Source: Ligula intestinalis (taxonomy: Eukaryota > Platyhelminthes > Cestoda > Diphyllobothriidea > Diphyllobothriidae). From it: a stretch of DNA of 64,000 nt. Location of the stretch: positions 54,352,731 through 54,416,730 of the forward strand of contig JAYGXS010000005.1 in assembly GCA_036362985.1 (NCBI GenBank). Reading direction: 5' to 3'. The position numbers were made by a program, and so were the translations under genes. This document shows positions 10,498 to 22,400 of this stretch, one piece after another; position 1 is the first letter of the stretch, and each line of letters opens with the position of its first letter. The notes under the pieces were generated by a model, which made no database searches, had not been told where the DNA came from, and saw only the letters and a list, made by a program, of their open reading frames with translations.

Positions 10498-13400
10498 GTA
10501 AGTTTTGCGACATTTCGGTGATTACACATTCCTTTTCTTGCGCATTCTATCCTTCACGCGGTTGTTAGCAACTTTAATAGACATAACTTGACCAGATAAC
10601 CGCGTATTAGGTTAGCTACCGTATTTGAATTTTTCCCAGTAAACATTATCAGTCTTTTGGATGCAGTCATTTTTACTCGTCAAATATCGGTGCAACATCT
10701 CATCTTCACTGATTTATTTTGTTTGTATGGAAATCAAGTTGTGCGGGGGTGAGTGCATGATTGGTTTTATTTGACATCACGCTGTACTTTAAGGTAGTTT
10801 TCTCCGTCAAAAATAAAGTCGAAAAATTCGGTTGAACGCAACGTTTTCCTTCATTGGGTAATTTTGTCTACAAATGCAATTTATATCAGCCTGCCACTCT
10901 GTGTCGACACAAAAATGCACGATACAATATAAATGGTTGACCACCATGCTCATTTAGACCACTGTTATGGTATGCAGTAAACTTAAATGTAAAAATTCAA
11001 CCCTTAATCGTTTATGCCAGCCGCACCCCTCAATGCAATTAAGTGTAGCTCTTACGCCGGACTGTTTTCTTGTCCAGGCCTTTTGTAGGAGTTCCGAAGT
11101 CAAAGCGGTTGGAGTTAGAATGAGGCAAACACTTGCGCGTCTTATTTCACTATAGTCTCGTACTTAGTTCCATTACCATTTCTGCTCTTGAGCACATGGT
11201 GGACTTCATCGAAACCGCTGGTCATACTATACATAGTGTCAACTATAAAGCAACTGGCATATTGATGACTTTTGTCAACTAAGTGGTAAAATGCTGACTA
11301 TTGCAATTTTTGTTTAAGACTCATAAAGACTTCATGTACCTTTCACCTAAACCACCGTTTCCTGTACTCAGTAACGAAATGGAAGAATTAGTTCCACTGT
11401 AATGGTAAAGAGCTTTCTTGACTCTAAGCGTTTACTTTGGTGAAAACCCTTTTTACGTTCAAAAAATCGTTCAGAAAAAACATAGTTAGCTATTTGAATT
11501 TCAAATCCTGCTACTTTTACTGAATATTTAGGTTCATAAAATGATATTTTTCGTGTGGTCGCATTTACACATTATTTTTTGCACAGGCAAATCGCCTTCC
11601 GAATTGATGAAACTAAAGGAATGCCCGCATGATCCCGGTGGCTACTTTATCATAAACGGCAGTGAAAAAGTAATTCTCATGCAGGAGCAAATGTCAAAAA
11701 ATCGTATAATCGTTGAAGGGGACACAAGTAAAGGTATGATCTGCTCGGTAACTTCGTCATCGGCTCAAACGAAGTCCAAAACAAACATCCTCTTGAAAGA
11801 CGGCCGGTTCTTTCTCCAACACAATTCCTTCACCGTTGATGTACCTATCGTTATTCTCTTCAAGGCTATGGGAATCACAGCAGACAAGGAAATTTTACAG
11901 TATGTCGGACGTGAACAGGCAATCTGGGCGAAGGTTGTGCCTAGCCTAAAGCAGTGTATTGATGCCAAGGTAAATTATCTTTCCTGCGTAGGCAAGAAAG
12001 CAAATGGACTTTTACAAGGGCACCTTAAATTTTAAATGATTCTTTACTGTTTAAGAAAGTAAGTAGTTTACTTAATTATGCTAACTGTGTTTAGCTTTAA
12101 TTGCGCTTATATACCCCGAGCTTGGATTATCTTCAGTTAAAATAAATAGTCATCATTTGAGAAGCCTGATAACAGTGCTCTGAAGATTATGCTGTTCCAG
12201 CACTTTTGCACTGAGAAGTTCAAGGTGTTAATACTGCAAAAGGAAGCGGTTGATACGTATGTTATTTTAAAAAAAACAGTCATATACTTTTGGTGGTAGT
12301 CCTCTTTAAAAAAATCGTCGCTGGAACCCCTAGACGTCGATTAAGGTCATCGGTTTAGGTCTCGCTTATTAGAAACCTTATGAGTATTTCCTGTCGTTAT
12401 CGAATGTCAGCACCATTAATTAAGAGGGTGTCGGTGACTTGCGCGTGATTTCGATGGAGGTTTGTAAAGCAACGACTTCACGCTCTCTCTCTCTCTTAAT
12501 ATCAAGAACTACCTAAATGGTAGTTTAAGACGTACCTTGGCAGTCAGTGAGAGAAGTCATGCGTCTAAAATTTAGTCTCCAACCAGCTGGGTTTTGTTCC
12601 GTGATATCACTAAAATTTTGCCATAAATCTGTTAGTATTAAAGTAGCCATGCTGCTAGGCATAGAATCCAGTCAACTGGGAACACTTGGGACCATTTTCC
12701 TCCTCAGCTAAAACATCTGTTCACTACTGCTCCTTGCGTGCACGAAGGACGCTCACCGCGATGACCAATTTCAGATGAGAAAGAGGATAGACATCAGGTG
12801 AAGGCTTCTGTAAGTTGCATAGTTCGGCTTTTTCTGGAGTAAGACCTATTGTGACTAATCTAACGTTAAGATGAACCGCGATATCAGTAACCTCTATTAA
12901 GATAGAGCTAAAGAACTGCTAGGATGTGCATACGGTGCCACCCTCGATGATTGTGAAGCGAACGTACATAGCAAGGGCTTATCATGTTCTCGTCTCCGGC
13001 TCTTCGGTGATGTTCTCGTGACCTCTGCGGTCCCCTGCATAAATATATTAAACGCAATGAGCTCCCCCTGGCTTGCTTCAAACATTCTCAGCAGCATTTA
13101 AATCCTATCTCGTGTACCCTTTCCTCCCACAAGCGACAGTTTCTTCTCCTTAAGATCTCTCAAATGGTATTCCACCTTCTACAATTTCTGAGCCATACTT
13201 CGGGAGTTATTTTTTCACTGTTTGCTCTTTTTTGCCCAGTTACACTTACTGGTTCGTTTCAATTGACATCAACCTGATTAATGTTTACAACTATAGCTAT
13301 ATTATTTAGAACAAGTGAGTTTTCATGTATGTTTGCTTTTCAAAACTAACCGGCGTCTCGACTTAAGCCTCTTTTGAAATGTTCTGCTGTACCGATACAT

Positions 13401-16400
13401 TTTTTAACTGTTGTGCACTTATAGGAATTTCAAAGGCGTTTGCCTATATGTCCCTTAGTAAAACTGAACTTACCTGACCATATTGGCGTCAAAACATTGA
13501 TTCGTTTTCCTGAAAGACCTGACATTTTGTTCAACCATACAGATCCACACAACGCAAGACGCTTGTCGGTGGTTACAGTCCAAATTACGCCAGCCCCGTT
13601 TTAGGCCCTCACGTTCAACCGGCAAGACTGGTGCAGACATCACTGATCGTGATGTCCAGGTGGACATTCAGCGCATGTTGCGCGACATTCTGATTACGCA
13701 TATACCCATGGAGAAGATGAACTTTTCTGTTCGAGCCCTGTTTCTAGGACAAATGGTCCGCTATCTGATCTTGCTTGCGGATGGCAAAATTCCAGTAAGT
13801 TAAATTTTTTCGAACCCTAACTGGCCACGTTAGTCACCTGCGCCTCCCCCCTCTCCCTCATCTCCGGTCTTTTTGGCTTTGTATTGATACCGGGTACAGT
13901 TGGAGGAGTGGAGAGAGAGAGATTTAGATTCTGCGCGAGTCTGCTTTCACTGTAATCCAGCCCAAGTCACCGCGTTTGTCTTCAGCTTGCTGACGCTCAT
14001 GGTGGACATCGTCGAAATTGAATGTCGAACTGTCAACTAGTTTTCCATACCTCACTCTCCAACCATGTGCGCTTTAGTTCATTCCATCAACTATACACTG
14101 AACAAGAGCAGTCGGGCGTAGTGTATCACATATCATGTTTAACGTGCCCTCGAACTTACACAGGACAGACTGGGCGCAGCATGCTTGGTTCGCGCATGCA
14201 CGAAAATAAGCTGACTGTAAGACGGGGTGACGCATTATCGCAAGTGGCGGCCCACACCTACGAGACGGGTCACGATTTTAACTTTGCGGCTGCGAGGATA
14301 ATCGCCCAAGCCGGCAGCAAGACAGGCCGAGAATTGATTGAAGCCTTGGCGTCGGATGAGAACTCAGTCAATCGATTTGGCGCTGGCATACATCGCCCTG
14401 CGCAAGCATCTCTGGACTGACATCACTTGTGTTTGATTGGCCCCTGGTCCCTATAACTGTTGCATGTTTTTCGTTGACGCTTTTACTTCTGAAGATGGAC
14501 TCCAGTAAAGGTTCGGAAGCTCAGATGAATAAAATCCGGCTTCCGTTGATTGACATGCCTACTTCTGTTCTACCAATGAATAAAAATCCCTATTGTGATC
14601 AAGATCTTCGAATTCTGCACTTACAACCACCATTCCTCATTACTGCAGTTTACACAGTTTGATGCCTACAGTACGTCCCTAGCTAATATTTCCTTAAATC
14701 AGCTTTTTTCGATCCTTTGTGATGATGTCGCACAAGCTGAGTACCACCATTTATAGAGCAATTTAAAATCTTCTGAACATGCAGAAAGTCTACAGTACTA
14801 TTATGATACTGCTGATCAACAGTAGTGCGGGACAGTACAGAATCTATCCGTTCACATCTACCGCGACCTACGTGAATTAAGAGCCGATTACTTCAGTAGC
14901 GATATCGACACATCATACAGAAAGTGTGTGAAATCTTCTTATCATAAGAATGGATAAAGTTGGGCGGTACGCATCTTTTACAACCACAGAAATACCTAAA
15001 AGGGCTATCATGCCCATAACTCATTAGAGCCCCGAGTAACATATTCGAGATTTTAAATAAGTAAGCAAACTCAAGCTCGTTCTGTCCTATCAATATTATG
15101 GGAATTGGTGACCATATTTTGTCTAGAGAAGCGTCTGTGAGGCCTGCAAGCCATAGCCATGGCCGACATGGCTCTAGAAGATTGTGTCCTATTCTTTTCG
15201 TGCTAGGAGAAACCATACACCGAAGTTTTTATTTACTTAAGTCAGGTGATTACATATTGGCGTCAACGCAAATATAGTAGCTGAAAATGTCTCCTTAGCT
15301 AAAGAAGCCGGGAATTGCCATGCTCTATGGATGGTGACACTGTCCGTCATCATTGCTTTGACGTCCGTAACGAATCCTCATATCTGCTCACCGACTCACT
15401 AACTTCCTTACTTGATTTGCTTTTAGTATGGTGTAACATAGATTAATAGGTAAGGGACAACTTGCGCCCGAAGGACAACTAGCAATTCCTCCGATGTTAA
15501 TTATGGTCGCAATAAGTCCTGTAAATGTTTGGTATCGTGCTTGGGTAGATTGTCCTCCCTTTACAGTCTGCCAAATTTTTTCGATGCTCCTTCCGTTTTC
15601 CTCCCTTTGTGCCTTACAACTTCTTGCTCTTCCCAACTTTCTGCTTTCCCTCCCCCACCCCCAGCCTGATGACCGCGATTTCTACGGAAATAAACGCATT
15701 GAACTAGGTGGCTCTCTTCTGGCCCTCCTCTTCGAGGACGTCTTCAAGACCTTCAATGAGGACCTCTGGCTGACTGTTTCAAAACTGGACACGAAGCGTC
15801 GAGTGGCCCCCTTTGACATTTCGCGGCACATCAAAACCTGGCTCATCACAGAGCAGCTCAATAGGGCCATCTCCTCCGGCAATTGGATAATCAAGCGTTT
15901 CCGTATGATGCGGCAGGGCGTTACACAACTCGTCAGCCGCCTGTCCTATGTGGCTGCTATGGGTCACATGACGCGCATGACGAGCCAGTTTGAAAAGACA
16001 CGGAAGGTCAGCCTTTTTATAGTTTTGGTTGATTAATTCGCATCAGTGTTCAATACTTTTCACAAGTTAGAGTGTTGCTTGAGAATATCCGTCTCGCCCA
16101 TATACTTACTTGATTGACGCTGGCAATTCTGGAGCTTGACATAAGAAAAGTCGTCCTGGCTTTTTTGCGACGGTTTTACTTATCTTAATTCAGCCCTAGA
16201 GTGTGAATTGCGTGTGAATTAGTAAATGATGGTAGGGAACTTGCGCAGCATATATCTCTATCTCCTCTCTTTCCCAACCACTGTGTTTTCAGTTTCTATT
16301 AACTTCGCCTTTCTATCTGCGAACGTCGGTCTTATTTGTCATCAGTTCGACTATAATCGCCCACAGACATTCTGGTTGAGTAGTCGCGTCGACAATAATC

Positions 16401-19400
16401 CAACCGTCAGACATATCTCTTCATACCCAAACCTATTGGCTAGTTCTCAGACAGCAGGTATGTGCGCAGTTATTATGACAAACAGATCGGTGTACAGTTA
16501 CCCACTACTATATACATAGTCCCAATCACAAACTGACAACACGGCGGACCCGTGGCTCAAGGGTCAGAGCGTTCGCCTCTGGCCGGAGAGACGCCAGTTC
16601 GAAACTCGGGTTTGGCGACAATTTCTGTTGCTACACTGGAGTTGGGCTACCACCACATGATGACGCCCACTGAGGTAGAAATGGCCATAGTGGTGTGCTC
16701 TGTGTTTGCCGGTAACATACCATTGTTAATTTCTTTTCTTTTAATTGTACCATCTCTTAGTGCAAACCATTTCGCTTATCCATACACGAGTGTTGTAGCA
16801 TTGATTGGAGAGCCTCTGCCACCACCAGCCAGCCTAAAATATGGGGAAACAGTTGACCCAGCACTGGGGATGTTGTATTCGACTCCATTAATGTTAGAAT
16901 GCCCATGATTCTTCCTTTAGTTGACTCGATTTATTATGTATGTCATTCAGTGGATTTCCTCTGTTATCTTAACACATGTCTGACTTTCTTTACCCCCTGT
17001 TATCTCGCTTATCCTCTTCTGTACCGTTAATTTCGATGACCAAAAATGTGTGCCGGCGACTTCAATTATATATGTTCGTCATTTCTTCAAAAAGAAAATT
17101 TTTCTTATCATTATAAAACGCTCTCTCTCTAGAATACAGCATTCCTGTCTTTGGGTCTTCCTCCTGGTGAGAGTCGGTTGTCTTTAATTTTGGTCCGTAT
17201 ACAACTCTTTCAGATTGCTGGTCCTCGTGCCATCCACTCCAGTCAATGGGGCCTCATCTGTCCATCAGACACTCCTGAGGGTGAGGCTTGCGGCTTGGTC
17301 AAAAACGTCTCCCTCATGTGCCACGTGACAGTCGAAGTTGACGACACCAATCTCATACAGCTGATCAAGAGTTACGGTGTATTTCCCCTGCGCGAATTTA
17401 GTTATGGATCTGATGAGTAAGCTTGTGGTATTACCTTGCTTTCTGCGGTTCTATAACGCCGCTTCGTCTTATAAGCGGCATGAGACTGAAAGCTGGTCCA
17501 CTATGCTTTATCACAATGTTTTTCTCATCTTCTTAGGTACATTGTCTACGTGAATGGCAAGCCCATCGGCTACACCGAGGATCCGCAGGAGTTAGCTGCA
17601 GTAGTTCGTGGTCTTCGAAGAGCCCGCTGCATCCACGAATTTGTTTCCGTGCACATAAAGCCAACGCTTAAGTGCCTGCACGTAGTAAGTGATGGTGGCC
17701 GCCTCTGTCGTCCCTACATCATTGTATCCAAGGGCGTGCCGCTTGTTACACAGGACATGCTTGATGTAAGTCCGCTAGGTTGCCGGTTGTCTCTTCCTTC
17801 CGTCCTCCAGTACTGTGTCTCTTCCATAACTCAGCGTATCGTGCATCCCATATTGTAGGATTTGTCCGCCAACGTACTCGGCTGGGAGGACTTCCTTGCC
17901 AAGGGGGTGATCGAGTATGTAGACTCCAACGAACTCAACGACTGCCTTGTTGCAATGGATGAGAGCGAAGTCAGCCCGGCGACAACACATATGGAAATTG
18001 ATCCAGCCACCATTTTGGGTGTCGTTGCTGGCCTAATTCCCTACCCCGACCACAACCAGTCACCCAGAAACACCTACCAGTGTGCTATGGGCAAACAGGC
18101 TATGGGTACGATCGCGCTGAACCAACAGATCCGCTTTGACACTCTCCAGCTGCAGATGATCTACCCCCAGCGTCCGTTGGTCAAATCGAGGACAATTGAG
18201 ATGCTGCACTTTGATCAACTACCCGCCGGACAGAATGCCATTGTGGCAATCATGTCTTTTTCGGGCTACGATGTGGAGGATGCTTTGATTGTCAACAAGG
18301 CATCACTTGATCGGGGTTTTGCCAGGGCCTGTGTCTACCGACGGGCTGGGGCTCATTTGAAGATGCACGAAAGTGGTGTCTATGATCGGCTCATGGGCCC
18401 TGTAATAGACCGCGGTAAGTTCAACCTTTTTTGCATGTGTTTTCAACAGCACCCGTCATAACTGACTCTGCCGGCTGCAAGTTCAACGTGTTGCAACTCA
18501 CAACTGGAATAAAGCTACTGTTTGCTCGGTTCCAGCAATACTGTCTGCCTGTACTACCAGTTGTTGGTACTGTTATCAAGAACCTACGCTTTCCAGCTTG
18601 CTTACGCGTAAACTGGTATGACGCCGTAGATGTTCCGGTTCAAGAATTGTAGAATGGCGGAATCTTATGTCTCTGAAAAGTGTCCATCGTCGTTTCCAAC
18701 CATCTTCACAAGGTTTCATCAGTTGAATGTTGGGAAGTAGAAAGAGGCCATAAGTGATTTCATGCGAGCCTGCCTTGGTAGTATTTAGCTTTAGCAAGCG
18801 TCAACTCACAACATAGTAGTCCTCTTACAGCAGTTCGCGTTACCTAACAATTGACGCACTTATGTGTGTTATAGACATACTGCCCTGCGTTTTTGCTTTC
18901 GTCAGTCTTAGATCTTGAATCTCTGTCTTTTTTGCCTGTTGAATATTACAGTGCGATTACATTTTTCAAAGCAATTTCTGTGCAGGGAGCACAAACCAGG
19001 AAGCAAAGAAGGCTGCTTTTGAAAGACACCTTTCCACAAAAATACAACGGTATTCAGTTAGTATTTTATGCGAAGTATTTAGCAGGCTACGACATTATTA
19101 AGCTTGCTGAAGAAGCCTCTCTGTTTTATTGCTCACATCTGCCGTCCCCATAATTGTCGTGGTTATTCCTGGTGTTACAGTCACCGCTCAGAGTATATTT
19201 AGTCCCCTCCCCCACCCCTGTTGTTTGTCTGTAGAGACCGGTAAACCACGTCGTGAAGACGAGGCCTTGGAGGCTGACGGTTCTGCGGCGGTCGGCGCTT
19301 GCATCCAAAATCAGCGTGTCGTTATCAACAAGGAGATGCCTGTTGTTAAACCGAGCGCGGCCAAAGAAAACGCTGGTCAGTTGGCTCTGCACTCCGCAAC

Positions 19401-22400
19401 GCCCGCCAACTTGGTAATATTGCCCATCCGTTCACATTGTGATTGTCGATTAATTAGGCGCTCTTTATACTTCCTATCTCCTGCAGGAAATACACAACTT
19501 GGGTGTTTAAGTTCAAACCAATTGCTATAGTGTTGCAGCTCTAAAGTATTCAAAGCATCTTTGATGACATTCTCATGGGCCGATGTCCTTTGATATGCAT
19601 GCTTATATACCTACTATATGTAATTTAGTAGGCACGGTTATGTTTCTTACTGCACTCTGAAATCTTTAGCTTCCTGTCGGTACTTTCAGTTTTACTAGTT
19701 TTAGTTTAGTTTATTGTATTTATAGTTTTAGTCAGCTTAATTTTTAATTCGGTTTAGTTTTTTAAGCCACATATAGTTGTTTATCAGCTTATCGTACTAC
19801 AATATCCGTCCAAACGCATGAGCGTTTATTGAGTTGAAAAATTGGGAAAAGTCTGCCTTTCATGGTTTTGTTTTTATCTCGGTATAGAGTCGATATTGGT
19901 TTATAGGTACTTTTGCTTCCTATGAGTTTTTATTTGTAATTTAAATTATCGTGCGCAAATTTTTGGTTATTTAAATAATTCTTTTTATTTTCTGCTGTTA
20001 AATGCTAAAAATTAATTTCTTTTTCTTTTCTGTGATATGACCCACACATGAAACGCCTATTTATACCGTGCCCGTAAGACATAATGATGGAGCTAGCGAT
20101 ATCTAAGTACTTCGGCCTATGAGAATGTTGCCGCATCTTTAATGTACGAGCAAGGAATATTCAGTGAATACCCACAGAACCTAAGTTTTTATTCACTTTA
20201 CCTGCGTGCGGTCTCGTCCATCTGTAAGTGTAAATCTACCTTAGGATAGACAATTGCAACCGTGAATAATCTCATACCCTTAAATGTGGTTCCTAAGTGT
20301 TATTCTCTTGTGTGAATTTTGTTCTGTGACCTACTAACTGACCCCTACGCCGCTGCAAAACCGTCATTTTCACAGTAGATTGCTAGTTTGGTGGAAGTTT
20401 AATTTACCCCCGAAGACAGCTTATTTTTCACATAACTAGCTACTTACTTTGTAACAGTAGAAATGTTTTGTGCCACACGAACTTCTCAGTACGCCACCCC
20501 CGCCAGTAAGTGCGGCTGCCTACTACGACACATTCCATCTCGACATAAGAATGACCCTCCCCCAACGCGAATCTAATTAGGCAATTCCTCTTTTTGGTAC
20601 AGGTGGAATTTAAGCGATGTCCGTCCGACTATCGCGGTATCGAACCTTCCTTTGTGGACAAGGTTATGTTCTCCACTTCAGAAGGTAACCAGGCGGTCGT
20701 AAAGGTTCTTCTGCGACAGACACGCAGGCCTGAAGTGGGAGACAAGTTCTCCAGTCGTCACGGCCAAAAGGGTGTCGTCGGACTGATTGTCCCGCAGGCT
20801 GACATGCCGGTGTCGGTGCAGGGTATTTGCCCTGATATTATCATGAACCCTCATGGATTTCCCAGCCGTATGACCGTGAGTTATCCCCCGCTTTTGGGAC
20901 CCGTCTCGTTTAGTAGTTTTATCGCAAAAATTTGACATCAATAAGTGAACCCATTTCAACTTTGCGATAGGTGGGCAAACTGATGGAGTTGCTAGGCAGC
21001 AAGGCAGCTGCCGTTCAAGGTCGTCTTCACGATGGCTCAGCGTTTTCGGGCGACCCGGTGGAGGAGCTCTCTGACATCCTTTCCAGTCATGGTCATCATT
21101 ATCTGGGCAAGGAGATCCTCACATCCGGTGTAACGGGCCAGCCTCTGGAGGCCTACATATACTTTGGCCCCATCTACTACCAGCGCCTAAAACATATGGT
21201 CATGGATAAGGTGAGTTCTACCCTGTTCCCTTAGTCTACGCATCTGAGTGTGGCTGTGATCTATTTTAATGAACTCATCCGTTATTTTAAATATGGTCTA
21301 TGCTGTATAAGCGTGAAGTTACCACATCAGTGGTGCATTGCCCTTACCATGCTTATATGGTTATCGATTGTTTTCTTGTCTCTTACATTCCCCGCCTGAG
21401 AAATTAGGTTTAAGAGTATAATGCGAAACTCCTAAATTGCAGTTTCCAAGACGCTTTTTACTTTGACTGTATTCATTAGACATTAGAGGAGGCCGTAATG
21501 GTGAACACGACAGATGCGTTCAAACGCATCCTCGATGAATATCTACTCAGTAAATACCGTTCACATGCATAGAAAAGCTTTGGTCACACATACAGATAAA
21601 AATTGTGCGTGTGCATAGGTTACTCACTATTTTATAGTAACATATTTTATGTTGGATATTTTATGTAAACTGTTTAATAAGGCCTTCAAAGGCATTACCT
21701 ACTATCCTAAATATACTGAACTTTGTGTTAATCGGTTTACCGTGCAATTGTACGAGGCTCTGGCTGTGGATCTACAAAAGCGCCTCAAGAGGATATGTAC
21801 GATTGGAAACACTGAGAAAATGCGAAACGTATCGGCTGTATTACAGAAACGTATATTGACCGAAGACCTCCTCCTTCTATGAAGTATAATCAAACACGGT
21901 CATTAAGGCCAATTTTGAACATGGTAACCAGTCAAGAAAAATGGACACTTATCAGATTAAATATCTGGCGAATGGATATCTGATAAACGCTAAGCACACA
22001 CCAAGTAGTCTTCATCCTGTCCAATTACGAAATTCAGGGCGAATTATTCTATGCTGGTACTTTACTTATGCGTCAGAACAAGATGTCCATTCGTAGGCCG
22101 CATGAGTCTGATATGTCCGTGTCCGTGTAAGGAAATTTATTTGCTGAGTTATCCGTATACGGGACCCGTGGGCCGAGTCGGTTGCCGATATGAACAGACC
22201 CCATGGGTAATAGGCCACGGCGTTCGATCGGCGTTAACTGATGCCTGCTTGTGGATGCAGCCAAATATGAGGTAGTTGTTCGTTAGCGACATGCCTGTAG
22301 TCGCGGTCGCCGTGTCGGTATTCACGGCCGCTGACCCGCTGGAAAATTGAACCTGCAGGGTCGCCAATGCCCACAACGTTCGGCTATCTTGGCTCATCGA

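Larger units (their letters stand above)
13795..15664 (+). other. POLR3B intron 3
   Basis: 1870 bp. It contains a PLE fragment (about 13826-14560, listed separately). The remainder (14560-15664) shows no recognised gene. The acceptor is a long pyrimidine stretch ending ccacccccag. Confidence 0.85.
16007..17213 (+). other. POLR3B intron 4
   Basis: 1207 bp. Contains a tRNA-headed SINE at about 16545-16720 in sense orientation. The rest is unassigned. Confidence 0.85.

Noticed and set aside
15388..15894. Minus-strand open frames over POLR3B exon 4 and its upstream intron
   Set aside because: Antisense shadows; the plus strand encodes conserved RPC2 sequence with correct splice sites.
18625..18730. 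CTGATGA and GGAAACGAC on the minus strand in POLR3B intron 7
   Set aside because: Stem II is short with a long loop, an extra G precedes GAAA, the cleavage triplet would be GAC, and stem I does not pair. At best a decayed relative.
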